Shown here one piece after another: positions 1-5,554 of a DNA stretch of 6,824 bases. Source of the DNA: Desulfotomaculum sp. (GTDB lineage: Bacteria; Bacillota; Desulfotomaculia; Desulfotomaculales; Nap2-2B); contig DMDI01000198.1 in NCBI GenBank assembly GCA_003445555.1, positions 1-6,824 of the forward strand, read 5' to 3'. Within the stretch, counting starts at the first letter, position 1. Each line of letters begins with the position of its first letter. Both the position numbers and the translations under genes were made by a program. Below the pieces are notes generated by a model. It was not told the DNA's origin, did not search any database, and saw nothing but the letters and a program-made list of their open reading frames with translations.

Positions 1-1183
1 TTCTATTGGGGCGACCTACGTATTGGGGAAAAACGGGCCCCTGGCCGTAACCGCCGGGAGCATTAATGATAAAAGTAGGTACCGCTAATCCTGAGGTATA
101 GCCCCGCAATTTTTCCATGATAGCAATTCCTTCCTCTAAAGGGGTAATAAAATGGCCTGTTCCTTTCACCTGTTTGGCTTGGAAAAGGTAATAGGGCCTC
201 ACCCTTATTTTAAGCAATTCCTGATGCAGCTTTTTAATTACGGCCAGGTCATTATTTACTCCTTTTAATAACACGGCCTGGTTTCCTAAAATCACCCCGG
301 CTTTAACCAGACGCGCACATGCCTGCGCTGCTTCAGGGGTTATTTCCCGAGGATGGTTAAACTGGGTGTTAATGTAAACAGGGGGATGGGCTTCTAAAAC
401 AGCACAAAGCTCGGGCGTAATCCTTTGGGGCAGGGTTACAACAGTTCTGGTTCCAATGCGTTTAATTTCCACATGCTTAATATTATCCAGTTCACCCAGC
501 AGCCAATCAAGATGTCTATCGGGTAGAAGAAGGGCATCTCCTCCGGTTAAAAGAACATCCCGAATTTCTGGGTTAGCTTTAATGTAGGCCAGGGCAGCAG
601 CAAGCACCCGTTTTGTTTTATGCCGGTCAACTTCCCCAATGTTGCGCCGGCGTTGACAGTGCCGGCAATACATGGCGCATTGATTGGTGACATTAATAAT
701 TAAACGGTCAGGATAACGCCTGGTAAGGCCTAAAACCGGTGAGGTTAGTTCTTCGGCCATAGGGTCCTTTACCCCCTGCTTGTCCCTTATTTCTTCAAGG
801 GAAGGTATAGCCTGCCGGCCAATAGGGTCCTCGGTTGAGCTTATTAGGGAGGCATAATAAGGGGATATGGCCCAGCGAAAATTTTTACTCACCTGCCTGA
901 TGGCCGTTTTTTGATTTTCCGGCAGGTTAATTATTTGGGCTAAAACTTCTTCGGAAGTAAGGCGGTTTTTAAGCTGCCAATGCCAATCCTGCCAGCGTTC
1001 ATCTTCGGCCTTTAAAATTTGGCGTATTTTTTCCTGGCGGGCTAATATTTCTTCTTGGAGGTTAAAACCCGTGGGAATATTTTCTTTATTTGCCAAGTAA
1101 TCAATTATTTGTTCTTTTAATTGAACAGCCCGTTTCTTTGCCCGATAATGCTTCCAGATTATCTTCGGATTTTGCCAGCTCAT
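1..1183 (-). CDS. eam: Glutamate 2,3-aminomutase-like radical SAM protein (KamA family), C-terminus cut by window edge
   Basis: This gene is open at the left edge; 394 residues are visible and a few dozen C-terminal ones are missing. The family moves an amino group from C2 to C3 using SAM, a [4Fe-4S] cluster and PLP. The cluster motif CAMYCRHC is at 169-176 (Cys169, 173, 176), followed by QRRR with Arg178 at the substrate-carboxylate position; TGGDALL comes later. Numbering runs 44 ahead of Clostridium subterminale lysine aminomutase. The two Asp residues that hold the lysine side-chain amine there (293, 330) are Lys337 and Asn374 here, the pair reported for glutamate 2,3-aminomutase. The expected product is therefore beta-glutamate, a compatible solute. 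The PLP-lysine position reads Gln381 (NAPGGYGQGP), which is odd. The start is ATG 1183: an in-frame TAG lies just upstream and AGGAGG is at 1194-1199. About 65 residues precede the WQDWHWQ block, longer than in lysine aminomutase. The gene has its own promoter, riboswitch and terminator. Confidence 0.8.
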   Translation of the reverse strand, partial: MSWQNPKIIWKHYRAKKRAVQLKEQIIDYLANKENIPTGFNLQEEILARQEKIRQILKAEDERWQDWHWQLKNRLTSEEVLAQIINLPENQKTAIRQVSKNFRWAISPYYASLISSTEDPIGRQAIPSLEEIRDKQGVKDPMAEELTSPVLGLTRRYPDRLIINVTNQCAMYCRHCQRRRNIGEVDRHKTKRVLAAALAYIKANPEIRDVLLTGGDALLLPDRHLDWLLGELDNIKHVEIKRIGTRTVVTLPQRITPELCAVLEAHPPVYINTQFNHPREITPEAAQACARLVKAGVILGNQAVLLKGVNNDLAVIKKLHQELLKIRVRPYYLFQAKQVKGTGHFITPLEEGIAIMEKLRGYTSGLAVPTFIINAPGGYGQGPVFPQYVGRPNR

Positions 1184-1193
1184 TAGCTATCAT

Positions 1194-1199
1194 CCTCCT
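1194..1199 (-). promoter_or_regulatory. Ribosome binding site of the aminomutase gene
   Basis: A perfect AGGAGG on the minus strand lies 10 nt before ATG 1183. It is downstream of the terminator, so translation is possible only on read-through transcripts. It fixes the start together with the in-frame stop just upstream. Confidence 0.85.
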
Positions 1200-1221
1200 G
1201 AATATTGTTTAAGAATGCATT

Positions 1222-1255
1222 AAAAAAGCCCCACCATCATTTAATTCTGGGGCTT
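1222..1255 (-). terminator. Intrinsic terminator in the leader of the aminomutase gene
   Basis: On the minus strand, AAGCCCCA (1233-1226 as the plus-strand left arm) pairs with TGGGGCTT (1248-1255) to give an 8-bp stem with a 14-nt loop. The stem is followed by a run of T (complement of A 1222-1227). It lies between the riboswitch and the aminomutase start, only about 40 nt before the ATG. There is no room for another promoter after it, so it is most simply the expression platform of the riboswitch: c-di-AMP binding would favour termination. It could also stop read-through from the upstream isocitrate dehydrogenase gene. Confidence 0.85.
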
Positions 1256-1257
1256 GA

Positions 1258-1314
1258 GAAAATAATTTTTTAAAAAAATTTATAAAAACTTAAAAAAACA
1301 AGAAAATTATTTTC
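1258..1314 (-). promoter_or_regulatory. AT-rich inverted repeat directly before the terminator
   Basis: GAAAATAATTTT at 1258-1269 is the exact reverse complement of 1303-1314; pairing can extend by one G-U and one A-U pair. In the minus-strand leader RNA this forms a second hairpin ending two nucleotides from the terminator stem. Its place between aptamer and terminator suggests part of the expression platform, or a spacer hairpin. I could not find a clean antiterminator that competes with the terminator arm, so the role is open. Confidence 0.4.
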
Positions 1315-1411
1315 CAAAAGCTAATGTTTTCCCGCCAAAATTAAAAATAGCTTGAAGTATAAGTTAAACCTATCCAAATATTAACTTAACTTTTTTGAAA
1401 AGTGATCTTAG

Positions 1412-1555
1412 AAACCTTCCTTTCCACGCTTACGAAGTTAGCTGACGGGTTTGGGTTGAAAGGTAACCCTCCCTCTGCGTAGTTTTTTCTACGCATTAGT
1501 TTCACCCCTAAACTTGGTTCCCCCGCTTCTTTGGTTTGGCCAAAGAATTCAGCAC
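1412..1555 (-). ncRNA. ydaO/yuaA-type cyclic di-AMP riboswitch
   Basis: The minus strand carries the conserved blocks of the ydaO class in the right order: GCGGGGGAACC, then AGGGGTGAAAC, a variable hairpin (TGCGTAG / CTACGCA, 1476-1495, with an A6 loop), AGGGTTACCTTTC, ACCCGTCAGCTAAC, TTCGTAAGCGT and GGAAAGGAAGG. The outer helix can form between GTGCT (1555-1551) and AGCGT (1430-1426) with two G-U pairs. The tail GGAAAGG can pair with the ACCTTTC segment, as in the known pseudoknot. This class binds c-di-AMP and normally turns genes off when the ligand is high. It starts about 25 nt after the predicted transcription start and lies 157 nt before the terminator stem, controlling the aminomutase gene. 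Boundaries are approximate. Confidence 0.93.
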
Positions 1556-1585
1556 TGAAGAGAAAAGAAAATATTCTTTTTGTTT

Positions 1586-1614
1586 ATTATACGAATATTA
1601 TTAAATATGGTCAA
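1586..1614 (-). promoter_or_regulatory. SigmaA-type promoter of the riboswitch-aminomutase unit
   Basis: On the minus strand, TTGACC (1614-1609) and TATAAT (1591-1586) are separated by exactly 17 nt. This is a near-consensus housekeeping promoter. Transcription would start near 1579, just before the riboswitch, giving a leader of about 395 nt before the aminomutase ATG. Confidence 0.82.
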
Positions 1615-1619
1615 TATTA

Positions 1620-1673
1620 TGGGGCATTTTCTTTAGGTATAACAGAACATGTTTTCCTTAGAAATATTCCCCA
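1620..1673 (-). other. Imperfect stem-loop after the isocitrate dehydrogenase gene
   Basis: Bases 1620-1637 and 1656-1673 are 18-nt arms that pair imperfectly, with solid TGGGG/CCCCA and AAGG/CCTT ends and an 18-nt loop. It lies between the isocitrate dehydrogenase stop and the next promoter. No T-run follows on the minus strand, so it is not a classical terminator. It could be a 3'-end structure that stabilises the message or a weak stop signal. Confidence 0.3.
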
Positions 1674-1710
1674 ATATAATTCAAAACCCGACCCCGTGTT
1701 TGTTTATTTA

Positions 1711-2712
1711 TTAACTCATTTTTCGGATTATGGCGGCGGCCATTTCACTGGTGGAAGCTGTTCCGCCTAAATCATAAGTAAGATGGGTTTTTTCATTTAA
1801 TACGGCTATTACCGCTTCCAAGACCCGTTGAGCTGCTTTTTTTTCATTTAAATGTTCAAGCATCATTATACCGGATAAAACAATGGCTAACGGGTTAACC
1901 CGGTTTTTGCCCGCGTGTTTTGGCGCGCTTCCGTGAACAGGTTCAAACACGGCTGCTTCATCACCTATATTAGCGCCGGGGGCCACCCCCAGCCCGCCCA
2001 CCAGTCCGGCGCATAAATCACTAACAATATCACCGTAAAGGTTGGGTAATACTAGCACGTCATAAGTTTCCGGGGTCTGGACTAATTTCATGCATAAAGC
2101 ATCAACAATCATTTCGTCAAAGGTTATATCCGGATAATCTTTGGCTGCTTCACGGGCGCAGTCTAAGAAAAGGCCGTCAGTTAATTTCATGATGTTGGCC
2201 TTATGAACAGCCGTAACCTTTTTTCGTCCTTTTTGCCGGGCCAGGTTAAAAGCAAAGTGGACAATTTTTTCGGAAGCTTCCCGGGTGATAATCTTTATAC
2301 TCTCGGCGGCGTTTTTACCAACCTTATGTTCAATACCGGCGTATAAGTCCTCCGTATTTTCCCGGACTACGATTATATCTACCATTTCATAGCGAGTGCT
2401 AATTCCCGGCAATGTCCGCGCCGGACGAACATTGGCGTATAAGTTTAATTTTTGGCGCAAAGTAACGTTAACGCTTCTAAAGCCGCCCCCTACCGGGGTG
2501 GTGATTGGTCCCTTTAAAGCCACCCGGTTTCGCTTAATGGACTCTAAAACATAATCGGGAAGGGGAGTTCCATGCTTAGCCATAACTGCTTCCCCGGCCA
2601 AGACCACTTCCCAGTTAATATCCACCCCTGAAGCATCAATAATTTCTTTGGCGGCCGCAGCTATTTCCGGCCCAATGCCGTCTCCCGGAATTAAAGTTAC
2701 GTTATAAGTCAT
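1711..2712 (-). CDS. icd: Isocitrate dehydrogenase, short (IDH3/LeuB-like) form
   Basis: This 333-residue protein belongs to the isocitrate/isopropylmalate dehydrogenase family and should oxidise isocitrate to 2-oxoglutarate and CO2 in the cytoplasm. N-terminal IPGDGIGPE is at 8-16. The substrate loop reads SVNVTLR, with Ser80, Asn82 and Arg86 where isocitrate enzymes have Ser-x-Asn-x-x-x-Arg; isopropylmalate enzymes lack this Ser/Asn pair. Further conserved residues are Arg96, Arg117, Tyr124 in [13 protein letters not shown], Lys171 in HKANIMK, Asp204, and Asp228/Asp232 in GDIVSD. The length matches IDH3-type and bacterial short forms. The coenzyme segment HGSAPKHAG has Lys265, His266 and Val272, closer to NADP enzymes than the Asp-Ile of NAD enzymes. 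AGGGAGG at 2718-2724 supports ATG 2712. It lies 1 kb from the aconitase-like genes and has its own promoter. Homoisocitrate dehydrogenase is the main alternative. Confidence 0.85.
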   Translation of the reverse strand: MTYNVTLIPGDGIGPEIAAAAKEIIDASGVDINWEVVLAGEAVMAKHGTPLPDYVLESIKRNRVALKGPITTPVGGGFRSVNVTLRQKLNLYANVRPARTLPGISTRYEMVDIIVVRENTEDLYAGIEHKVGKNAAESIKIITREASEKIVHFAFNLARQKGRKKVTAVHKANIMKLTDGLFLDCAREAAKDYPDITFDEMIVDALCMKLVQTPETYDVLVLPNLYGDIVSDLCAGLVGGLGVAPGANIGDEAAVFEPVHGSAPKHAGKNRVNPLAIVLSGIMMLEHLNEKKAAQRVLEAVIAVLNEKTHLTYDLGGTASTSEMAAAIIRKMS

Positions 2713-2717
2713 TTTTT

Positions 2718-2724
2718 CCTCCCT
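2718..2724 (-). promoter_or_regulatory. Ribosome binding site of the isocitrate dehydrogenase gene
   Basis: AGGGAGG on the minus strand with 5 nt to ATG 2712; it confirms the start. Confidence 0.8.
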
Positions 2725-2782
2725 AAAATAAAGTAGTAGATTTAGTGTATTTTTATTTCTTTTTAAAAATTTTTCTCGTTTA

Positions 2783-2791
2783 ATTATACCA
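2783..2791 (-). promoter_or_regulatory. Extended -10 promoter candidate for the isocitrate dehydrogenase gene
   Basis: TGGTATAAT on the minus strand (2791-2783) is a perfect TGnTATAAT extended -10 element. No convincing -35 box is seen, which extended -10 promoters can tolerate. Transcription would start near 2776, giving a leader of about 64 nt. It would let the gene be expressed independently of the upstream operon. Confidence 0.55.
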
Positions 2792-2881
2792 TTGAAAATT
2801 ATGTTGATGATAGGGTTTTCTTACAATCTGACATTCCTGTTGTCATCTTTGAGTATTTAAAGAAATTCTCGACAAGATTTT

Positions 2882-3112
2882 ATGGGAGTGGTTAAGGTAG
2901 AATTTCCTTGTCCAGATAGAAAACCTGTTCCTTCCCAAGTTGCTGACTTAATTTCTTCTGCCCTTGTAGCTGAGAGAAATGTAACTCCTTACGGGTTAGA
3001 CCGGAGGTGGCACTGTTCACTTTACCCTATCCATATTGCCGAGAAGGTAATTAAAAATAAATTTTTTTCAAGGGAAGTTATAATGGGTTGCATTAAATGG
3101 CCCAAGCCATAA
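2882..3112 (+). CDS. Small hypothetical protein, possibly a gene remnant
   Basis: A plus-strand ORF of 76 residues, opposite in direction to all strong genes here. I do not recognise it. It starts GVVKVEFPCP, has four scattered Cys/His-containing spots (Cys10, WHCSLYPIH at about 43-51, Cys near the end) and no membrane segment or signal peptide. ATG 2882 has no clear ribosome binding site. An overlapping frame just upstream (about 2766-2895) is open without a start codon and ends YGSG-stop at 2893-2895, so the ORF may be the 3' part of a frameshifted older gene. It ends 14 nt before the next plus-strand ORF, which has a good ribosome binding site. It may be degraded accessory DNA. Confidence 0.35.
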   Translation: MGVVKVEFPCPDRKPVPSQVADLISSALVAERNVTPYGLDRRWHCSLYPIHIAEKVIKNKFFSREVIMGCIKWPKP

Positions 3113-3126
3113 ACAGGAGGCGTGTA

Positions 3127-3291
3127 ATGAATATGACAAAAAAAATTGAAGAGGTTGGTAAAACTTCGACTACCGATAAAGACCCTAATACATCAGATAA
3201 ATTTATCTTCTGGCTTGCCCCAAGGGTCATAGTTAACCCTTTTGATATAAAGGAGGGTCCTCGGTTATGGAGGAGCTTTTCCTTCATATGA
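3127..3291 (+). CDS. Small hypothetical protein with a strong ribosome binding site
   Basis: A 54-residue plus-strand ORF that I do not recognise. AGGAGG at 3116-3121 precedes ATG 3127 by 5 nt, which argues for this start rather than the in-frame ATG at 3097 inside the previous ORF. The first half is charged and polar (MTKKIEEVGKTSTTDKD). The second half is more hydrophobic (FIFWLAPRVIVNPF at about 32-45), too short and broken for a sure membrane helix. A +1 shift near 3266 would replace the tail RSFSFI with MEELFLHMRA, so the C-terminus may be frameshifted. It follows the 2882-3112 ORF in the same direction, as in a small two-gene unit. Confidence 0.4.
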   Translation: MNMTKKIEEVGKTSTTDKDPNTSDKFIFWLAPRVIVNPFDIKEGPRLWRSFSFI

Positions 3292-3311
3292 GGGCTTAAA
3301 AAAGAAATTTC

Positions 3312-3370
3312 TTAAGGCTAAATCCTTTGAAGAAGCCTTTATACTCAGAAATCATCATAAATAGCCTTAA
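3312..3370 (-). repeat. AAGGCT-type inverted repeats after the small membrane ORF
   Basis: TTAAGGCT at 3312-3319 is complementary to AGCCTTAA at 3363-3370 (8 bp) and its AAGGCT core also to AGCCTT at 3334-3339 (6 bp). The two pairings exclude each other. On the minus strand the shorter hairpin is followed 13 nt later by a T-rich stretch (CTTTTTT). It lies downstream of the 3394-3687 ORF, so it may be a weak terminator for the preceding genes. Confidence 0.25.
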
Positions 3371-3393
3371 CCTTTCCTTCACCATAATATTAC

Positions 3394-3687
3394 CTAAGGA
3401 AAATTTCTTAATTTCTTTATTACCCACCATCCTCCGGACAAAATCATAAACCAGAAAAAGAAATTTAACAAAAAAGATAACCAGCCAAGACATTCAAAAT
3501 CGTAATAATTAAACTGTTTCATTCTAAAAGAAATAGGTATGGGCCAACCGCAGGTGAATTCACCTTTCCCAAAAGTAGGCATAAAATCTAGGCAAACCCA
3601 TTCACTTACTAAAAGAATTATAAATGTTAAAAGAAAGATAATCGAAAATTCTTTTGCTTTAATTTTTAAATTAAACCAACGCTTCAT
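3394..3687 (-). CDS. Possible small membrane protein, unknown function
   Basis: A 97-residue ORF starting 28 nt after the LeuD-like stop on the same strand, so it may be the last gene of that transcript. I do not recognise it. It has two likely membrane segments, about residues 13-33 (SIIFLLTFIILLVSEW) and 66-90 (LGWLSFLLNFFFWF), each flanked by basic residues. The stretch between them is about 32 residues with Pro and Cys (FTCGWPIPISF). Four aromatic-rich patches and low GC set it apart from its neighbours. The ribosome binding site is weak (AAAGGG, about 12 nt before ATG 3687). No link to citrate metabolism is visible, and it may be a chance ORF in AT-rich DNA. Confidence 0.4.
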   Translation of the reverse strand: MKRWFNLKIKAKEFSIIFLLTFIILLVSEWVCLDFMPTFGKGEFTCGWPIPISFRMKQFNYYDFECLGWLSFLLNFFFWFMILSGGWWVIKKLRNFP

Positions 3688-3715
3688 TTGTTATAAAATC
3701 CCTTTAATAATAAAG

Positions 3716-4213
3716 CTAAAAATTAAATCCCCCATATTTGCGAAAATGGGCGGCCAGCCCTCCGTCGTTTAAAATTTTTATCATTACCGGCGGTAAGGGC
3801 TTAACGGGAATAACAATTCCCTTCGTGCGGTTGGTAATTTCCCCTTTGGTCAAATCCACCTCTAATTCGTCTCCGGCGGCAATATTTGTGGTATCGCATT
3901 CCACCACCGGCAGCCCGGTATTAATGGCGTTACGGTAAAAAATGCGGGCAAAAGAGTGGGCCAGTACGGCGCTGATTTTAGCGTATTTAATAGCCAGAGG
4001 AGCCTGTTCCCGGGAAGAGCCGCAGCCAAAATTGCTTTCGGCCACGATAAAATCACCCGGACTAATTTTTTGGTAAAAATCGGGGTCCAAATCCTCCATG
4101 ACGTGTTTAGCCAGTTCATTCATATCAAGGGTTTTAAACTTGTATTTTCCAGAGATGATGTAATCAGTATTAACATCACTTCCAAATAGATGGGCTTTCC
4201 CTCGTAATAACAT
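3716..4213 (-). CDS. leuD: Small subunit of a LeuD-type hydro-lyase (aconitase/homoaconitase/isopropylmalate isomerase family)
   Basis: This 165-residue protein is the swivelling small subunit that pairs with the 4248-5546 product to isomerise a hydroxy-tricarboxylic or dicarboxylic acid by dehydration and rehydration. It has the archaeal/short form length. Motifs are FGSDVNTDYII at 10-20, GCGSSREQAP at 63-72 and SFARIFYRNAINTG at 87-100. The specificity loop reads GKYKFKT at 22-28. Methanocaldococcus homoaconitase has YLRT and its isopropylmalate isomerase YLVY at this place, so neither signature is present; Lys25 and Lys27 flank Phe26. With the isocitrate-type dehydrogenase in the cluster, I infer citrate-to-isocitrate isomerisation, but homologues are usually labelled 3-isopropylmalate dehydratase small subunit. 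The start ATG 4213 has an AAAGGA element about 9-10 nt upstream and lies 34 nt after the large-subunit stop. Confidence 0.85.
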   Translation of the reverse strand: MLLRGKAHLFGSDVNTDYIISGKYKFKTLDMNELAKHVMEDLDPDFYQKISPGDFIVAESNFGCGSSREQAPLAIKYAKISAVLAHSFARIFYRNAINTGLPVVECDTTNIAAGDELEVDLTKGEITNRTKGIVIPVKPLPPVMIKILNDGGLAAHFRKYGGFNF

Positions 4214-4247
4214 GTATTATCATCCTTTGTTCTTTAAAAAATATAAA

Positions 4248-5546
4248 TCAAATATAAATCCGGGGGTCGGTAATCTCTCCGGTTAAAGCCGAAGCAGCAA
4301 CGGTAGCCGGAGAAGCTAAATAAATAAAAGCCTTACTGTTGCCCATTCTTCCCTTAAAGTTACGGTTAGCGGTGGAAATTACATTTTCTCCGTCGGCCGG
4401 AATGCCATTGTGCGTACCCACGCAAGGACCACATCCGGGAGTCACCACCGCTGCCCCGCTTTCTACCAGGGTTTGGATGATGCCTTCTTGTATGGCCGCT
4501 AAAAAAATCCGGCGGGAGGCGGGGGCAACAATAAACCGGACCTCACGGTGTATTTTTCGGTGCCTTAAGATTTGGGCGGCAATTCTTAAGTCTTCCAGGC
4601 GTCCGTTAGTACAGGTGCCTAGTACGGCCTGGTTTACCGGTGTTCCGGCTACCTCGTCAACCGGACAAACATTGTCTACCCGGTGGGGCTTGGCCACTTG
4701 GGGAACTAAGTGTGAGGCATCGCAGGTTAATTCCTTAGCGTAGACGGCATCCGGGTCAGCTTTTACCGGATTAAATTTTTGGCCGGTAAACTGACTTAAC
4801 CACTGGTATGTTTTTTCGTCAGCTTCCATAAGCCCTACTTTGGCCCCCATTTCTACGGCCATATTGGCTATAGTAAAGCGGGCGTCCATAGATAAGGCGG
4901 CTATCGTTTCCCCGGTATACTCGCAAGCCAGGTAGGTGGCCCCGTCGGCCGTTACTTCACCGATCAGCTTTAAAATAAGGTCTTTGGCGTATACCCCTTT
5001 AGGCAGTTGGCCGTGGCAGGTAAACTTAATTGTTTCAGGAACTTTAAACCACATCTGTCCGGAAATAAGTCCGGCGGCTAAATCCGTTGAACCTACCCCG
5101 GTGGAAAAAGCATTTAAAGCCCCGTAAGTGCAGGTGTGGGAATCAGCGCCAATAACTAATGAACCGGGCCCAGCCAGTCCGCTTTCCGGGATTAATTGGT
5201 GGCAAACTCCTTCCCCAATGTCGTACAGCTTACACCCGGTCCGGCGCGCAAAGTCCCGCATTAGCTTATGCAAAGCCGATACACCTTCATTGGGACTGGG
5301 GGCGCTATGATCAATGACCAGATGTACTTTAGCCGGGTCAAAAATTTTTTTCCCGTTCATTTCCTGAAAAGCTTTAATGGCCAGGGGAGAGGTTCCGTCC
5401 TGGCCCATAAATAAATCCACCCGGGCTACCGTTAACTCATTGGCGTAAACTTTTTGCAGGTTAACCGTCCCGGTTGACAAAGGACCGTTAGATTTATCGT
5501 CGTAGGAATGCAAAGACAGAATCTTTTCGGCTATGGTTTGGCCCAA
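4248..5546 (-). CDS. leuC: Large subunit of a LeuC-type hydro-lyase (aconitase/homoaconitase/isopropylmalate isomerase family)
   Basis: This 432-residue [4Fe-4S] subunit is catalytic in citrate/homocitrate/isopropylmalate isomerisation. Cluster ligands are Cys312 (GTCTNGR) and Cys372/Cys375 (PGCGPCVGTHNG). Other family blocks are VIDHSAPSPN at 77-86, GEGVCHQ at 111-117, GADSHT at 133-138 and TANRNFKGRMG at 392-402. The N-terminus has an extra stretch of roughly 12 residues (about 14-28, SYDDKSNGPLSTGT) between AEKIL and the VDLFMGQDGTSP block. The start is TTG 5546: the protein then begins MGQTIAEKIL as LeuC proteins do, and an AGTAGGGG element just before it overlaps the stop codon of the upstream gene. 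Only 8 nt separate the two genes, so they are probably translationally coupled. Sequence alone does not fix the substrate; the neighbours favour an aconitase role. Confidence 0.9.
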   Translation of the reverse strand: MGQTIAEKILSLHSYDDKSNGPLSTGTVNLQKVYANELTVARVDLFMGQDGTSPLAIKAFQEMNGKKIFDPAKVHLVIDHSAPSPNEGVSALHKLMRDFARRTGCKLYDIGEGVCHQLIPESGLAGPGSLVIGADSHTCTYGALNAFSTGVGSTDLAAGLISGQMWFKVPETIKFTCHGQLPKGVYAKDLILKLIGEVTADGATYLACEYTGETIAALSMDARFTIANMAVEMGAKVGLMEADEKTYQWLSQFTGQKFNPVKADPDAVYAKELTCDASHLVPQVAKPHRVDNVCPVDEVAGTPVNQAVLGTCTNGRLEDLRIAAQILRHRKIHREVRFIVAPASRRIFLAAIQEGIIQTLVESGAAVVTPGCGPCVGTHNGIPADGENVISTANRNFKGRMGNSKAFIYLASPATVAASALTGEITDPRIYI

Positions 5547-5554
5547 TTAAACCC

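Noticed and set aside
1199..1710. Terminator read only as the end of the isocitrate dehydrogenase transcript
   Set aside because: A strong promoter and a riboswitch lie between that gene and the terminator, and the aminomutase start follows within 40 nt, so a role as riboswitch expression platform explains the order better.
1531..1770. Plus-strand ORF of 79 residues
   Set aside because: It runs through the aminomutase promoter and the 5' edge of the riboswitch and ends inside the isocitrate dehydrogenase gene. It has no ribosome binding site and no recognisable protein features.
3296..3493. Minus-strand ORF of 65 residues
   Set aside because: It overlaps the 97-residue membrane ORF in another frame, has no ribosome binding site, and is largely low-complexity Phe/Lys/Leu from AT-rich DNA.
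3862..4119. Minus-strand ORF of 85 residues within the LeuD-type gene
   Set aside because: It is an alternative frame of a gene whose motifs (GCGSSREQAP) are intact; no independent start signal.
4339..4743. Plus-strand ORF of 134 residues inside the LeuC-type gene
   Set aside because: It lies wholly opposite a clear enzyme with all cluster cysteines; its Ser/Pro/Arg-rich composition is typical of an antisense shadow.
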